Of a DNA stretch of 64,000 bases, positions 32,601-43,189 are shown in pieces (positions within the stretch are counted from its first letter, which is position 1; each line of letters opens with the position of its first letter). The notes beneath the pieces were generated by a model. The model searched no databases. It saw only the letters and a program-made list of their open reading frames with translations, and was not told the DNA's origin. The DNA lies in NCBI GenBank assembly GCA_014904985.1, contig MU129059.1:85878-149877 (forward strand). Direction: 5' to 3'. The DNA comes from Hydnum rufescens UP504 (lineage: Eukaryota; Basidiomycota; Agaricomycetes; Cantharellales; Hydnaceae). Both the position numbers and the translations under genes were made by a program.

Positions 32601-33190
32601 AATGGCCAAGTTCGCCCATGCTAGCATTGTATTAGGAGGTGCCTTGCCAGGTTCAGAGGCAGATGAGATGCTTACATAAAGATGTAGCCTATGCCTACAG
32701 GAGAAATCTTGGGATCGCATTCCAGGTATGTTGTTGCTTCTACAGCCTTACAATGGTTTTAAACCTCTAGTCCGATGCAACAGCTCATTGATGACACACT
32801 TGACTTCTCCCCTTTGAGCACTCTGGGGAAACCAGGGTATGGAACCGACCTCAAATTAGGGCTAGCCACGGCACCTACATTGTACGCATGGGAAGAACAC
32901 CCAGAGATGGCGCAGCTCGTAGCGAGGCGCTTCAAACATGAGGGAGACGTTGAACAGGTGGGTTCATTTCTAAATATTCTATTGCTCTCGAACTGCATTC
33001 TGAACTATACTTGTCCTTCCTCTGACATAGGCCTGCACACTTGTCATGCACTCAAACGCACTAGAGAGGACGCGGAATCTCGCAAAAGAGTACAGTAACA
33101 AAGCACTGGAGGTGCTAGATCGGCTACCTCACACAGACGCCAAGGATGCATTGGCATCACTTGCTAGCACAGTCGTAGAACGCGCAGGAT
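32440..33190 (+). pseudogene. COQ1: Polyprenyl diphosphate synthase (COQ1-like) 3' fragment
   Basis: COQ1 makes the polyprenyl tail of ubiquinone in mitochondria. The fragment reads SNLVEGDVLQMQG, then YIQKSYLKTASLMAK, then after a frame change VAYAYRRNLGIAFQ. A 58-nt intron (32726-32783) leads to LIDDTLDF, which is the second DDxxD Mg-binding motif, followed by LGKPGYGTDLKLGLATAPTL and YAWEEHPEM. A 73-nt intron (32958-33030) leads to the conserved C-terminus ERTRNLAKEYSNKALEVLDR and the stop at 33188-33190. The first DDxxD motif and the N-terminal half are absent, so it cannot be active. It lies within the hAT element on the opposite strand to the transposase. Confidence 0.88.
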
Positions 33191-33609
33191 GAGGGTCAAT
33201 CGATTCCATGGGCTCGATAATTATACATGACTACATATCATCTCATACAGTATCACCAAGGCCGTCATCAGACGTGTACATTAGAAGTGAGATCCACCTT
33301 GTCCCTGTTCACGTCTTCTGTATGCAGTACATAATTAGCATCATGACCAACCCATCCTATACATCCCATCGCTGCTATCTCGGGTGAAAGGCCACTCATC
33401 AGGACCAACCAATCAATCAACCAATCGATACCCTGTCTTAGGGTCTCAATATCAGGCCTGCGCACGGAGCTCAAGCAACCTACGTCAGGCAATGTGGCTT
33501 CATCTTAATCATCGTCCACCAGGACTGGCACTCGAGCTAAATTCGAGGTGCTGTCCTATTTCCACAAGCAATGGGCTTAGGAAAGAGACGAGAGGATGCC
33601 CCTATAAAA

Positions 33610-34890
33610 GCCATACGTATCTCAGCATCCGTCCACTTCAAATTTGAGGGTGACTGAAGATTGGAAGCAGACCTTGGCACGCATGAAGCCCCAGGGGATC
33701 TCTTCTGGCGCATTAAGTGGGAGCAAAAACGTAGTCGCAGGCTTGGGTGGTTTGTCCATCGGCACATTAGAGCCTTCTTCATCTCTTTCTAGATCATTCT
33801 CCCATTGTACGAACAGAGGAATAACAAGGGGCCCAGACAGGACCCTAGCTTTTGGTGTCGATACATCCATGTTGGAGAAGGAAGAAGATAGACTCGGAGA
33901 AGACTCAGTCGGGGGATGTATCAGCAACACCATGACCCATCCAACCTGAAAGATTGCGAAATTCTGCATATGCATGAGATATGTGCATTCAATGCAACCT
34001 ACCTCGCACTCTACCATGGCAAGTTGCTCTCCCTGCTCATCCCCATTATCGTCAGCTGTCGAGAATTCGGATTGAACTTTGCGCCATGCTTCAGCAGAGA
34101 GCCCAAGGAGGACCTTGACTAGGTCCTCCGCATTTGGGGGGCTGACGCATATGCAATGAGGCGGCTGGTGGAAGTGAGGAGAATACAAGCCCAAATGTCA
34201 GTGACATCTACGACTTGCGAAATGGTAGACTTCAGTGACACAGGAACAAGCATCATGGGATTGAAATTAGCAGAGAACTATGACCAGTAGGAAACCGATG
34301 ATAGAGCTTGAGGCTCTATTAGGAGTGCAACCTGCTGGGAGCGATGGCGATAAGGAGGCAGAAAGAGAGGCAGACGTGGCAGATGTGGGAAGACAGACAA
34401 CACTCACAGTAGCTGGTTTGATTAGGATGAGATAAGGCAGCAGGTTGACCATTACCAGACAGGACATGTTATTGTTTGAGGCAATGCCCTGAGTGAAGAT
34501 CGTTTGGAGAATATGAGGATGAAACGCCTGATAGGATAATTGTGGAGTTAGAACAGCACAAAATGTCTCGGAAAGGTCGACACCATACCTTTCCGCAGAG
34601 TACTGCATGAAATATTGGACCCTTCAGTGGAGGCTCGACCCAGGGCCCTGAGTAGCGAATCAGAGTCGCTGGGATCACAGGCTGAGTCAAAGGTAAAATG
34701 AAGCACAAGTCTGGGTTGGGAACCCCCAGATCCATCCATTTTATAAGCCAGGAGGGAAAGCAAGAGGCAATGTTGGACGATCTGGCCAGTGAGACATTGC
34801 GGTGCAAGAGATTCGTGTTGTCCATTAGGAAATCACCTGCTTCTGCAATTTTCCGGCCTTGTCGACATTGCAGCTGGTGACCCCCAAACT
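33610..34890 (-). pseudogene. Unrecognised multi-exon gene fragment inside the hAT element
   Basis: Minus-strand exons include MDNTNLLHRNVSLARSSNIA and CFPSWLIKWMDLGV (from about 34825), an intron with donor after the segment ending HAVLCGK (about 34590), LVMVNLLPYLILIKPAT, then NAEDLVKVLLGLSAEAWRKV with an acidic stretch (about 34140-34040), and a final frame ending 33622. Introns of about 55 nt look usable. I cannot name the protein. It sits between the COQ1- and XPO1-like fragments and could be a third captured host gene. Confidence 0.35.
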
Positions 34891-35029
34891 CTCATCCCAA
34901 TGGCAGCCAGCTGGATCGCTGTATGCAACGTGAATTGTCTACACCTGCCCCACTGAGAGATCTGGGCCAGCAAGGATCCTCAAATCCATGGGATGACATT
35001 GATAACATTTCATGATGGAGGTAAGGGCT

Positions 35030-36000
35030 GCGCAAAGGTTGCATTATCTAGGCGATCCTTGACTTCGCCAAAAGACACTGATGTCGCACTGTTGGACAGA
35101 GTCTCTGGGGCATTCTACTTTTGGCAAGGTCCAGAGGTCTGCGACACTCCTGTCAATCATCTGTGACGTCATTATTAAGGCCACCACTGCCCTCTAGCAA
35201 CAATTGGCACAGCAACTCCTCATACAATTCCAAGAACACCCGACCCTGCAGACTTCATTACAATTTTTGCATTGGATTCCTCTAGGCTACATATTCGAGA
35301 CAGTGATCATTGATCAGCTTTTGAATCGAGTAAGTCTGTCCCTTCTCATCAAGGAGCCCACAGAATCCTCACCACTGTCACAGTTCCTCGAACCTCCAGA
35401 ATACCGGAATGTCACACTCAAATGTCTTTCAGAAGTTGCCAGCCTCAACGTAGCACCGAATGTACAATACGTTCGGCGCTATGTTGTCTTATTTCCAAGA
35501 TGGTGAGACCTTCTTGGATTGGTCTCTCCAATTTAGACTCATTCCCTCATCTCCAAGATCCCCCCCCTCAACTGGTATGCAATTCCGTGGACTGAGATGA
35601 CCAGAGAGGCTCACCAGTGTACTTTGCAGATATTGCGAAAGCATATGCAACTTCAAGTGACTCGGATCAAGAACTAGTTCTCAATCTCACACTCTTCCTA
35701 TCTAATTTTCGCGGTAACCACCTTTGTGCAATTGGAAATCAAGCTAACAATGATGTGCTGTTGAGCGCACATCTCTATATGGTCAAGATTTCCACTGTCA
35801 ATGAACAAGAAGTCTTCAAGATCTGTCTTGAATATTGGTCCAGGCTCATGGCGCTTTATGAAGAGCTACAGAGCCTTCCCAATGTGGATCTTGTGGGGCT
35901 ACATCTGGGCACTTCTACTGGGGTGCCGTTGGGCGTAACTTTGTGGGAAAATATTCACTCGTACATACCATCAAACCTTCGACTCATATGATTGAAAGAT
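35030..36000 (+). pseudogene. XPO1: Exportin-1 (XPO1/CRM1) fragment with internal deletion
   Basis: Exportin-1 carries NES-bearing cargo out of the nucleus. The N-terminal piece reads DTDVALLDRVSGAFY and, after a gap, [15 protein letters not shown]. It then jumps directly to [15 protein letters not shown] and IIDQLLNR, skipping what I estimate as about 200 residues of HEAT repeats. A GT-AG intron (about 35331-35383) leads to [21 protein letters not shown] later exon (about 35640-35990) reads YATSSDSDQELVLNLTLFLS, QANNDVLLSAHLYMVKISTV and EVFKICLEYWSRLMALYEEL, ending SNLRLI-stop. The whole C-terminal half is missing. Retained introns show DNA-level capture. It lies within the hAT element. Confidence 0.9.
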
Positions 36001-36591
36001 AGTCAAATTCTAATACTCATCTAGGAACTGCAGAAGAGAAAGGTGGTCTGTCTGGTGCCCCTCTACTCCCTCTCGCTCTCCACTTTACATACATTACGTG
36101 CCCACTTTCCTGCCACCCCCATATTTGGCGGTGGTGGCACACCCACTAGTGCTGGCGCCCCTGAGCTCGTGCGGCACCCAGCTCAGCATCAGCCAATCTA
36201 ACTCGGTTCCACCATCTCCTCCATCCCAACTTGGCCATGATATTCCTGACTCACATTTACTGAAATCCAAGCAAGGCAACCACCTCCCCAGAGGTGATAA
36301 TCAGTTGATGACCCAGCCAATTCGTTCCATAGCATACGTCCTGGAGGATTACAGTGTTGAGTGAGGCTCAGAGTGGGCAAGCACCATTGCTGCACAAGTG
36401 TGACTTTAGGTTCGAAGATAGGGAGCATATTGGCTTCTTTGGGATGATAAAATCATAATCAAGGAGGTTGTATAATGATGCAAGATGGGTGGATAATGAA
36501 TATAATTCAGTCATTGAGACTTGATAAGCTGGCCCAGCTAGATTATGCCTAAGAGGGTATACATGCAAGTCCAACTTTCAACTAGGTGCTA

Positions 36592-39500
36592 ATGTCACAA
36601 GCCCCACCACCTCCAAGATCATTAATGTCAATATCAGTCTCCACACTACCATTAAGGTCTGGAAGCTTTGCTATTTCTTGAAGGTCTGAGGCCAGAAGTA
36701 GGTCTGCATGACTCCAAGATCCTAGGCACAGAAGAGCACGGATTGAAGCTGGGGCTAATCTATTTCGAAGATGCGAAACAAGAATTCGTCCTCAGCTAAA
36801 CACACGTTCCACATCCACCGATGTAGCTATTGGGTCGGTCAGAATTAGGAAGATAAATCTTAGATGAGACAGAATCATACCAGGGATTGATAGATAATCC
36901 ATTGCCATATGTGAAAGGCGAGGGTAGGAGGACCGGTGATCCCACCACCACTGAATTGGGTCAGTAGTGTACTCAGGTGGCATTGTAAGGTAGAAGTCCA
37001 ATTCATTCTTCGTTGTTTGTGATGGAATACTTGGCTTGGCAGTCAAGTTCTTGAAAAAGAGGCAAGCTTTAGCCTGTGAGAAACATTTTCAGATAATTGT
37101 GCAGATATATCTCTGGGACCACACACCTGGGGGTTATTCAAAGACCCAGAGTTGATGGCAGGATATGGTTGTTGAGGAAGAGGATCATGCGGGGCATCGG
37201 GAGTGGTGGCATACTTGGGCGAGTCATATATCCTATGCGCAATATTGATCCCAATGGCAATCCATTTAGTCTCCCAATCATGTTCCTTCCAGTACACAGA
37301 TTTGTATCTTGGGTGAAGCACTATGGATAATCTTCATATCAGTTCATAGATAAATGATATGGGTAGAGAGGACGTACACATGGCAACTCGGTATGTATCA
37401 GAAGTGTCTGTCGAGCGAGGGAAACACTGAGACAGATTGAATCATCGTATTTCTTTTCAGTGTTACTGAGTGAAAGGGCACTATCAATAGAATCCATTAC
37501 TGGAATCACATCGGCAAGGTTTGGAGTGTCTTTGACAGAGAAAAGAAGTGTTGCTTGTTTGAATATCTGTTGATACTAGTATCAGTAATTTAAAAGTGAG
37601 AATAAACAGGTGCAAGATAAAACCTCGAGAACATCCTTGAGTTGGGTAATAATGTCCCAGTCTTCATCCAAAAGCTCAAATTCACGAAGTCCATTTTCAT
37701 GATTTTGAGTCATAGCTTCAATGACAGAGCGAAATTTGAGGGTGCAGATTCAAGCATGTCATTTGTCGAGTTCCATTGCATTCAAACATCACAGACAAGC
37801 ATGCCGGGTGACTTGACAAGTTTACAGCAGAGTTTCTGCCAGAGAGGAAGGAGAATTGTTGTTGAAGTTGCAATGGCCACAGTTAACTTGCGAATCTATG
37901 TATCATAATGAAGTATAGTTAGTAGTAGGCCAAGGAAAGGCTATTGAGACATACCTTAACAAGGACACTGTGGACAGGCATTGTTCTCATTGCAAATATC
38001 TTCAAATCGTCCTTGGAGACTGTCTCTAGATCATCTACCCAGTCTTCGAGACCAGCCATATCAGGATAGATATTTTCAGGACCGACACCATCGCAAGTGT
38101 CCGGCCCCCCGTCTTCATCGTCGTCACTTGAATCAATAGAGTCATTAGTCGAGGCATCATCAGGGAATGGATTTGGTCCTTTGGACTTGGCATGCATCAT
38201 GACTTTTTTGGCAGCAGAATCAAATTGGGCAGTGAGAGTATGAGCAGTGAGATTGATGATATGTGCAAAGCATCGGACACATGTGGATGAATCAAAGGAG
38301 TTGGCAGATTTGGCCATCTCATCACACATTGTGTTGTTATTAGATGCGTTATCGCATGTAATACCAAGAATCTGTTCAACCATGCTTCATGATGTAGTCA
38401 AGGGGATTATGAAGAGAACACATACTTTATGAGTAATTCCAAAGTCTACAAGGATGCTGTGGAATGCCTTGGCGAGGTTTTTGCCTGAGTGTGACTGGTC
38501 ACAGGAAGTACGTTCGGCGAGTTCCTCCACACAGTCAAACCAACGGACGTACTTTGGCAACCTCTATGACATCTAACAGAAAACTTTCGACTTTTCCTTT
38601 GGATGCATAGTGTACAGTAAATGCCACTAAGGCTTGATGATTAGGGGAGGACCAAGCATCGGTCCCAAAGTTCAGGTGGCCAGAAAATCACTAGAAATTA
38701 GAACAAATCAGCTGCTCACTTCTCATAGAGATTGATTGTTCTGTACCATCAAGTGGTTCTTCATGTGCACTCAAGCATGGTTAAAGTTAAGCCGAACATC
38801 TCATGAGAGGGTTGAAATGGAAGGTATGTAGGTTCCAGTTCTCCCTGTCTTCATCAAGTGATTGAAACCACGATCGGCCACAACTCTGTATGGCCGTGAA
38901 TCCTCAGCACACCACAAAACATGCTGGATCCTGAGAATAAAAATGTGAGTTCAATGGGTGCCCCAACCGGGGTAGTGTAGCCTCACTAACTTGCTTTCCT
39001 GCTCTGCTGTAAGGACGGTTTGAATATGTCTCCTTTGCACCTGCACGACAGAATGTGGCAGAAATACTCCCATCCTTCATCCCAGCATTTGAGTTTGGGG
39101 CCTTAATAGTCCCAGCCATGACCCCTGCCAGAAGACCAGGGCGGCACTTATTGATATGGTCTTTTAGGCTTTTGGTTGAAGTGGCATCAGTCGTATCCAA
39201 GTACCGCCGCACACCTCGTCAGTTTCCATATGTGCAAGGAGAAGAGAGGCATGGGAAAAATTGGTATTTTCATCCTTCTTCGATCTGTATGACCACCTGT
39301 CCATAACAAGAATAGATGAGTGATGTCCATTTTGCCGCAGTTTTAACTGTGCAGGGCATGGAGTCCTTGTGAGTACTCTATGGCCATGCTCTTGTCGCAA
39401 GGTACTTACTAAGATCATCCTCTGTGTCAGTCCTCTCCTCCGAGCTCACCTTGGGAGTATCCATTTGAGTAGTTAGTCCTTGTGCCTTGGCTTTTGGGCG

Positions 39501-39846
39501 AGCCTTTCCCTTTTCTTTCTGCTTATCCGCATATGTGGCTTTGAGATTGGAATCTGAAGATGAGGAGATAGTCTGAGAAGCCACATCACCGTCGTCTTTG
39601 AGTTCTTCCAGCGAGATGGAGCCACTTGGGGATTTGGCAGGAATGAAAGGGTTTTGATGATGGTTTCTTTGTTGTGCTGTCTTGGACAGTCTTTTTTGTT
39701 TCTTGACCAGTCCTTTGACTCGAGGTTCAAGGGCTCTAGCCTTGCCAGACTTGGCCACCATTTTGGATTGTTGGTGCTTCCGCTTTCTGCCAAGCTCTAC
39801 CACAGAGTCATCTGATTCAGACATAGCTAGAGTGGGGTTTTGGAGT
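36592..39846 (-). pseudogene. hAT transposase (BED finger and dimerisation region), inactivated
   Basis: The reading starts MSESDDSVVELGRKRKH (39846) with a basic, low-complexity N-terminus. A BED-type finger region follows (RRYLDTTDATSTKSLKDHIN with KC). Then come DSRPYRVVADRGFNHLMKTG and YIPSISTLSRDVRLNF, typical of fungal hAT transposases. The catalytic-core segment ILGITCDNASNNNTMCDEMA (about 38370) contains the second conserved Asp and is followed by VRCFAHIINLTAHTL. The C-terminal dimerisation region reads DPIQWWWDHRSSYPRLSHMA, DYLSIP, a 57-nt intron, and ATSVDVERVFS-stop-GRILVSHLRNRLAP. That stop is TGA where the family has Arg (CGA by inference). Further stops and frame changes occur upstream (38600-39300). 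It ends at 36592. Confidence 0.85.
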
Positions 39847-40148
39847 GTGTGGCACAGTGGGAAGTTGGTGGTGAATTGAAAGTGATTTTCCTGTTCTTGG
39901 GATACCTGGAAGAGGAAGGCAGGAATTAAATTGGACCCGTGAGAAATGAGCATTTTATATTACTCAAATCCTCTATGGCATTCATAGGCCCTGGAGATAT
40001 TCAAACCCACCTCCATATCCCCAGGGATGGTGGGTTCTTGGCGGGTTTTAGCCAAGGGTGGACATTGGTACTCCCCCCCCATGGGGATTTCCCCTGCGGG
40101 GTCAAAACCCACGGGTTTTGAAACCCTGTGCAATACCCTAATTCCCGA

Positions 40149-41640
40149 TTAAAACTTGTTATGTCCCTCTTCCATTCGGGTTCAATAAAACACCTAACTC
40201 GGGTGGGGATTATGGATGACTCCAGTCTATCTGCTTGATTATCGTGAACTCCAACCTGTGGTGGCTGCGGATACCCAAGTGGCCCAGGGTTTAGGGTTCC
40301 ACTCCACAGGAATGAATCTATTTGCCATTGTAGGTGCGTAATGGCCACACTCTGGGTGGATTCTTGAGTTCGTTGTTCATTTGGTCTTATGATGAGGCTC
40401 AAGCATGGTGAGTAAGGTCTTGTTCTCGACCTGTGTTCTAGTCTTTCGCCAATTTCATAGGGAGGTACTGATGGCCTGAACAGATTTTGTTCAAGTCCAT
40501 CTAGACTCATTGCATTGTATGGAAGCCCCATAGTTTCGTTCAATCGTGGACCTCTGATTTGGCAAGAAGGAGACTCAGAGATGTTTTGGGCGATAGACTC
40601 AATGCTAGATCCAAGTCTGGATTTCCTTTTAGATCCAACCTCGTCGGTATTAGAATAGTCCTGGACTACCATATTCCGGGCGTTCGTATGACTCGAGATC
40701 TGGGATGAGCTCCACTGGTGTAGGTCTGGCTTGCACCAAGGCTCCAGCACTTCATTCGATTGAAGGGGAGGCTGCATTAATTTGGGTTCAGGGATTAGGG
40801 TCCTGGACATCACATTTGACAGTGTATCATGATGACACTCATTCTTCCTGGCTATGGCCGGGCTCAATGGGCTGCAGTGTGCGGATGGTACTATAATCCT
40901 GGACAGAGCTTGACATTTGGGCTCATTCACGCAGGGAACTAACCTGTCAGAGGTACTCCTCAGGTGTTACTGTGCTTGAGCGACCATGTATTGGAGCGAA
41001 CTCAGAGATCAGGTTCCGTTGAGGAGGCAGGCACGTTCATAGTTGTTCAGACTGAAGTTGTACGGGCACATGTCAGTCCCTGAAACAGTGTGGTTTCCCA
41101 TACCACCTCTTGCAGTACATCCCCACAGTGTAGTATTGCGTGCACCAGTGTAGAATCCAGCGTGTAGTTTGACGACCCTTTGGGCAATCAGAGGTAACTT
41201 GGTTAAGGAAGTACCTTGAGTCCACATCCAGATCGTAGATCAGCCAGTCCAGCCATGTGGAGATGATATTCATGGCTCTATGGAAGTCAACTTATTGCTT
41301 CAACGGAGTGAGGCCCAAATAGCTTTATAAGGTGGGGAGGATAGTTTCTGCATCCCTGGATCACAGCTATGGTGGAGGGTTCTCAAGGCCTCATTTGACT
41401 GGTAGCTGGACATCATAGAGGGAACAGGACACAAGTCATTATTATAGCCAAGGGGGTGACTCGAGGATTGCATGTCCAGATGTACATTAGATTGTCTAGC
41501 CACAGAGGTGTCAGATAGCTGAATATGAGGTGAGGTTGGACCACAACACAAATTTAGGGGAGTGACCACCCTTCTTGAGGTATCCACCCTGTTTGAGAGG
41601 GGGCTAGGAGTTCCATTTACAAGTGACATTTGCATCTGTA
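40149..41640 (-). pseudogene. Module-element long ORF upstream of the hAT insertion
   Basis: On the minus strand one frame runs from about 41635 to 40149. It is broken by several TGA codons (41300, two more by 41230, 41009) and one TAA near 40960, and is fully open from 40930. Motifs ETMGLPYNAMSLDGLEQ and SFLWSGTLNPGPLGYPQ match IMGLPYDVTSLGDHEQG and SPLWNETLNSRPFGYPR of the plus-strand copy at 15.5-15.8 kb. This ties the minus-strand ORF behind the LTR at 42408 to the same family. Other segments (YFLNQVTSDCPKGRQTTRWI) were not recognised. Confidence 0.5.
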
Positions 41641-42090
41641 AGAACGTTGTAGGGTCATATTTTTAAGGGGAGTGGCCACCCTTCTTGAGGTATCCACCCT
41701 GCAAGGCAGGGGGTTAGGCAGCCAATTCCCGTAAGTAGATGAGGACATTAGAGGTTGAGCTGTCGAGGATCTAGAGGTGCTCTTGCCAATGTTCAAGTCA
41801 CAAATATTTGCATCCGGGGGTGTGTGGAGGGAGGATGAGGGCGCCAAGTTCAAACCATGGGCAGTCCTGTAGGGACTCACCAATGGAGTTCTTACACACT
41901 CCACCAGTGTTAGTTCAGTCATATCTGAACTAAGGAATTGGGAGGAACCGGAAGGTGGTGGAGGTTCTGGGTCCAATGGATTAGTCCAGTCTGTAGGACT
42001 ATGGCCATTTCGTATAGCCCAACAAGTTAGTAGTTCTTGTAGGGAAAGAGTCTCTATGCCCACAAGGGCAAAATAGGTGGGCTTAGTCAT
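41617..42090 (-). pseudogene. Gag-position ORF of the minus-strand module element
   Basis: The frame starts MTKPTYFALVGIETLSLQEL (42090) about 320 bp inside the LTR start, continues through a proline run (LDPEPPPPSGSSQF) and is rich in Ser, Thr and Pro. It is the longer version of the plus-strand frame at 23383-23568. Its end overlaps an internal duplication of about 110 bp (CRVDTSRRVATPL against NRVDTSRRVVTPL), after which the long ORF continues in another frame. Position after the LTR suggests a Gag-like role, but no zinc knuckle or capsid fold was recognised. Confidence 0.4.
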
Positions 42091-42094
42091 TAAG

Positions 42095-42408
42095 GCTGGG
42101 GTCGCACAGTGTGTAGTGTGTAATCTGTAAGTCTGCAACTCCGTGAGATGGACAGATGATGATGGTAGAAAAGATACATTATCTGGGCATTGCCATGGCT
42201 CTTTCCATACAGGAAGTATGACTAAGGGAAGCTATGTAAAAAGAGGGGCAATTCTCAGGGCAGCACCAAACTCCCTGTGGGAGAAGCTTCCCACCAGTTT
42301 AGGATAGAAAATGAGAGAAAGGGAATAAAAGGTTCTAGCTACTAGGGAACCAACCCCTTGATCCATAAGTCTACTGAAGTGGCTTAAGGGACTTTGACAC
42401 CACTAACA
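42095..42408 (-). mobile_element. LTR of the minus-strand module element (5' side)
   Basis: On the minus strand it starts TGTTAGTGGTGTCAAAGTCC at 42408 and matches, for about 200 bp, the minus-strand copy starting at 23752. Sequence just downstream is shared with the plus-strand unit at 23.1-23.6 kb (atgtatcttttctaccatcatcatctgtcc). The inner end of the LTR is uncertain because no complete 3' copy is available. Together with 23752 it would bound an element of about 19 kb, or about 10.5 kb without the nested hAT. Confidence 0.55.
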
Positions 42409-42574
42409 CTGAAGAGTTTGGAGTGTGGGAGACTTTCAGGATTAGATCCAACATGAAATGGCATCTGGTGCTCAAAATCCCCTAACATTATGTATTTTTA
42501 TCCTGTTATAATTGCATTGTTTGTTTGGTCGCATTGGCAGAATCCGAGGTGTTTGAACTAGACAGCTTTGTTGT

Positions 42575-43100
42575 TTTTGGGGTCTCTCCAGTCCATCTTA
42601 ATCAACTTCGAGCTAGACATCGGGCTGCACTTCGTGTTGTGGCTTTCCATTGGCAGGAGTTGTTATTCAGTCTCATCCTATCGCTCACCAGGTCACAGTT
42701 TTTCCATCGCTTTTCACGCGTGGTCTCTCCAATCCATCTTAATCAACTTCAGGCTAGACATCAGGCTACACTTCGTGTCATGGCTTTCTGTTGGCAGGAG
42801 TTGCTATTTGATCTCGCCCTATCGCTCGTCAGGTCCACAAATTCTCCATCATTTTTTTTAACGTGTTTTCATGATCTCCCCAATCCATCTCAGTCAACTT
42901 CGAGCTATATGTCGGGCTACACTCTGTGTTGTGGCTTTCCATTAGCAGGAGTTTTTATTCGATCTCGCTCCATTGCTCATGAAGTCATGCAGCTTTCCAT
43001 TGGTTTTCACATGTTTTGTGGTCTCTCCAGTCCGTCTCAATCAACTTCGAGCTACACTTCGTGTTGTGGCTTTCTGTCACAGGAGTTCTTGCTCGTAACA
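42575..43100. repeat. Four diverged tandem repeats of about 145 bp
   Basis: Copies begin at about 42575, 42721, 42868 and 43018 with a shared core (tctctccartccatcttaatcaacttc ... cttcgtgttgtggctttc). The last copy is shorter. The first open frame across them (from 42525) is therefore repetitive and not taken as a gene by itself. Confidence 0.85.
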
Positions 43101-43189
43101 ATAGCATTATTCTCCATTTGTGCATCTATTTTCATTGTCTGTGGAGTAAAGCTGACAGGATATGCTCTGCTAGATCCTCCCATCAATAT

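Larger units (their letters stand above)
31275..40140 (-). mobile_element. 8.9-kb hAT transposon carrying host gene fragments
   Basis: The left end TAGGGTGTTGCACGGGG (31275) and right end CCCTGTGCAATACCCTA (ending 40140) are inverted repeats with two mismatches over 17 bp. They are flanked by 8-bp direct duplications, ATTCCTGA (31267-31274) and ATTCCCGA (40141-40148). This length of duplication is typical of hAT. Both ends have C/G-rich subterminal motifs (caaaaaccca, cgggttttgaaaccc). The transposase lies on the minus strand at 39846-36592. The remaining 5.3 kb between its stop and the left end holds COQ1-like and XPO1-like fragments plus unrecognised exons. The element splits an ORF that reads continuously when it is removed. 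Confidence 0.85.

Noticed and set aside
36098..36574. Short frames on both strands between the XPO1-like fragment and the hAT transposase stop
   Set aside because: No motif, no alignment with any other part of the window, and no plausible start context.
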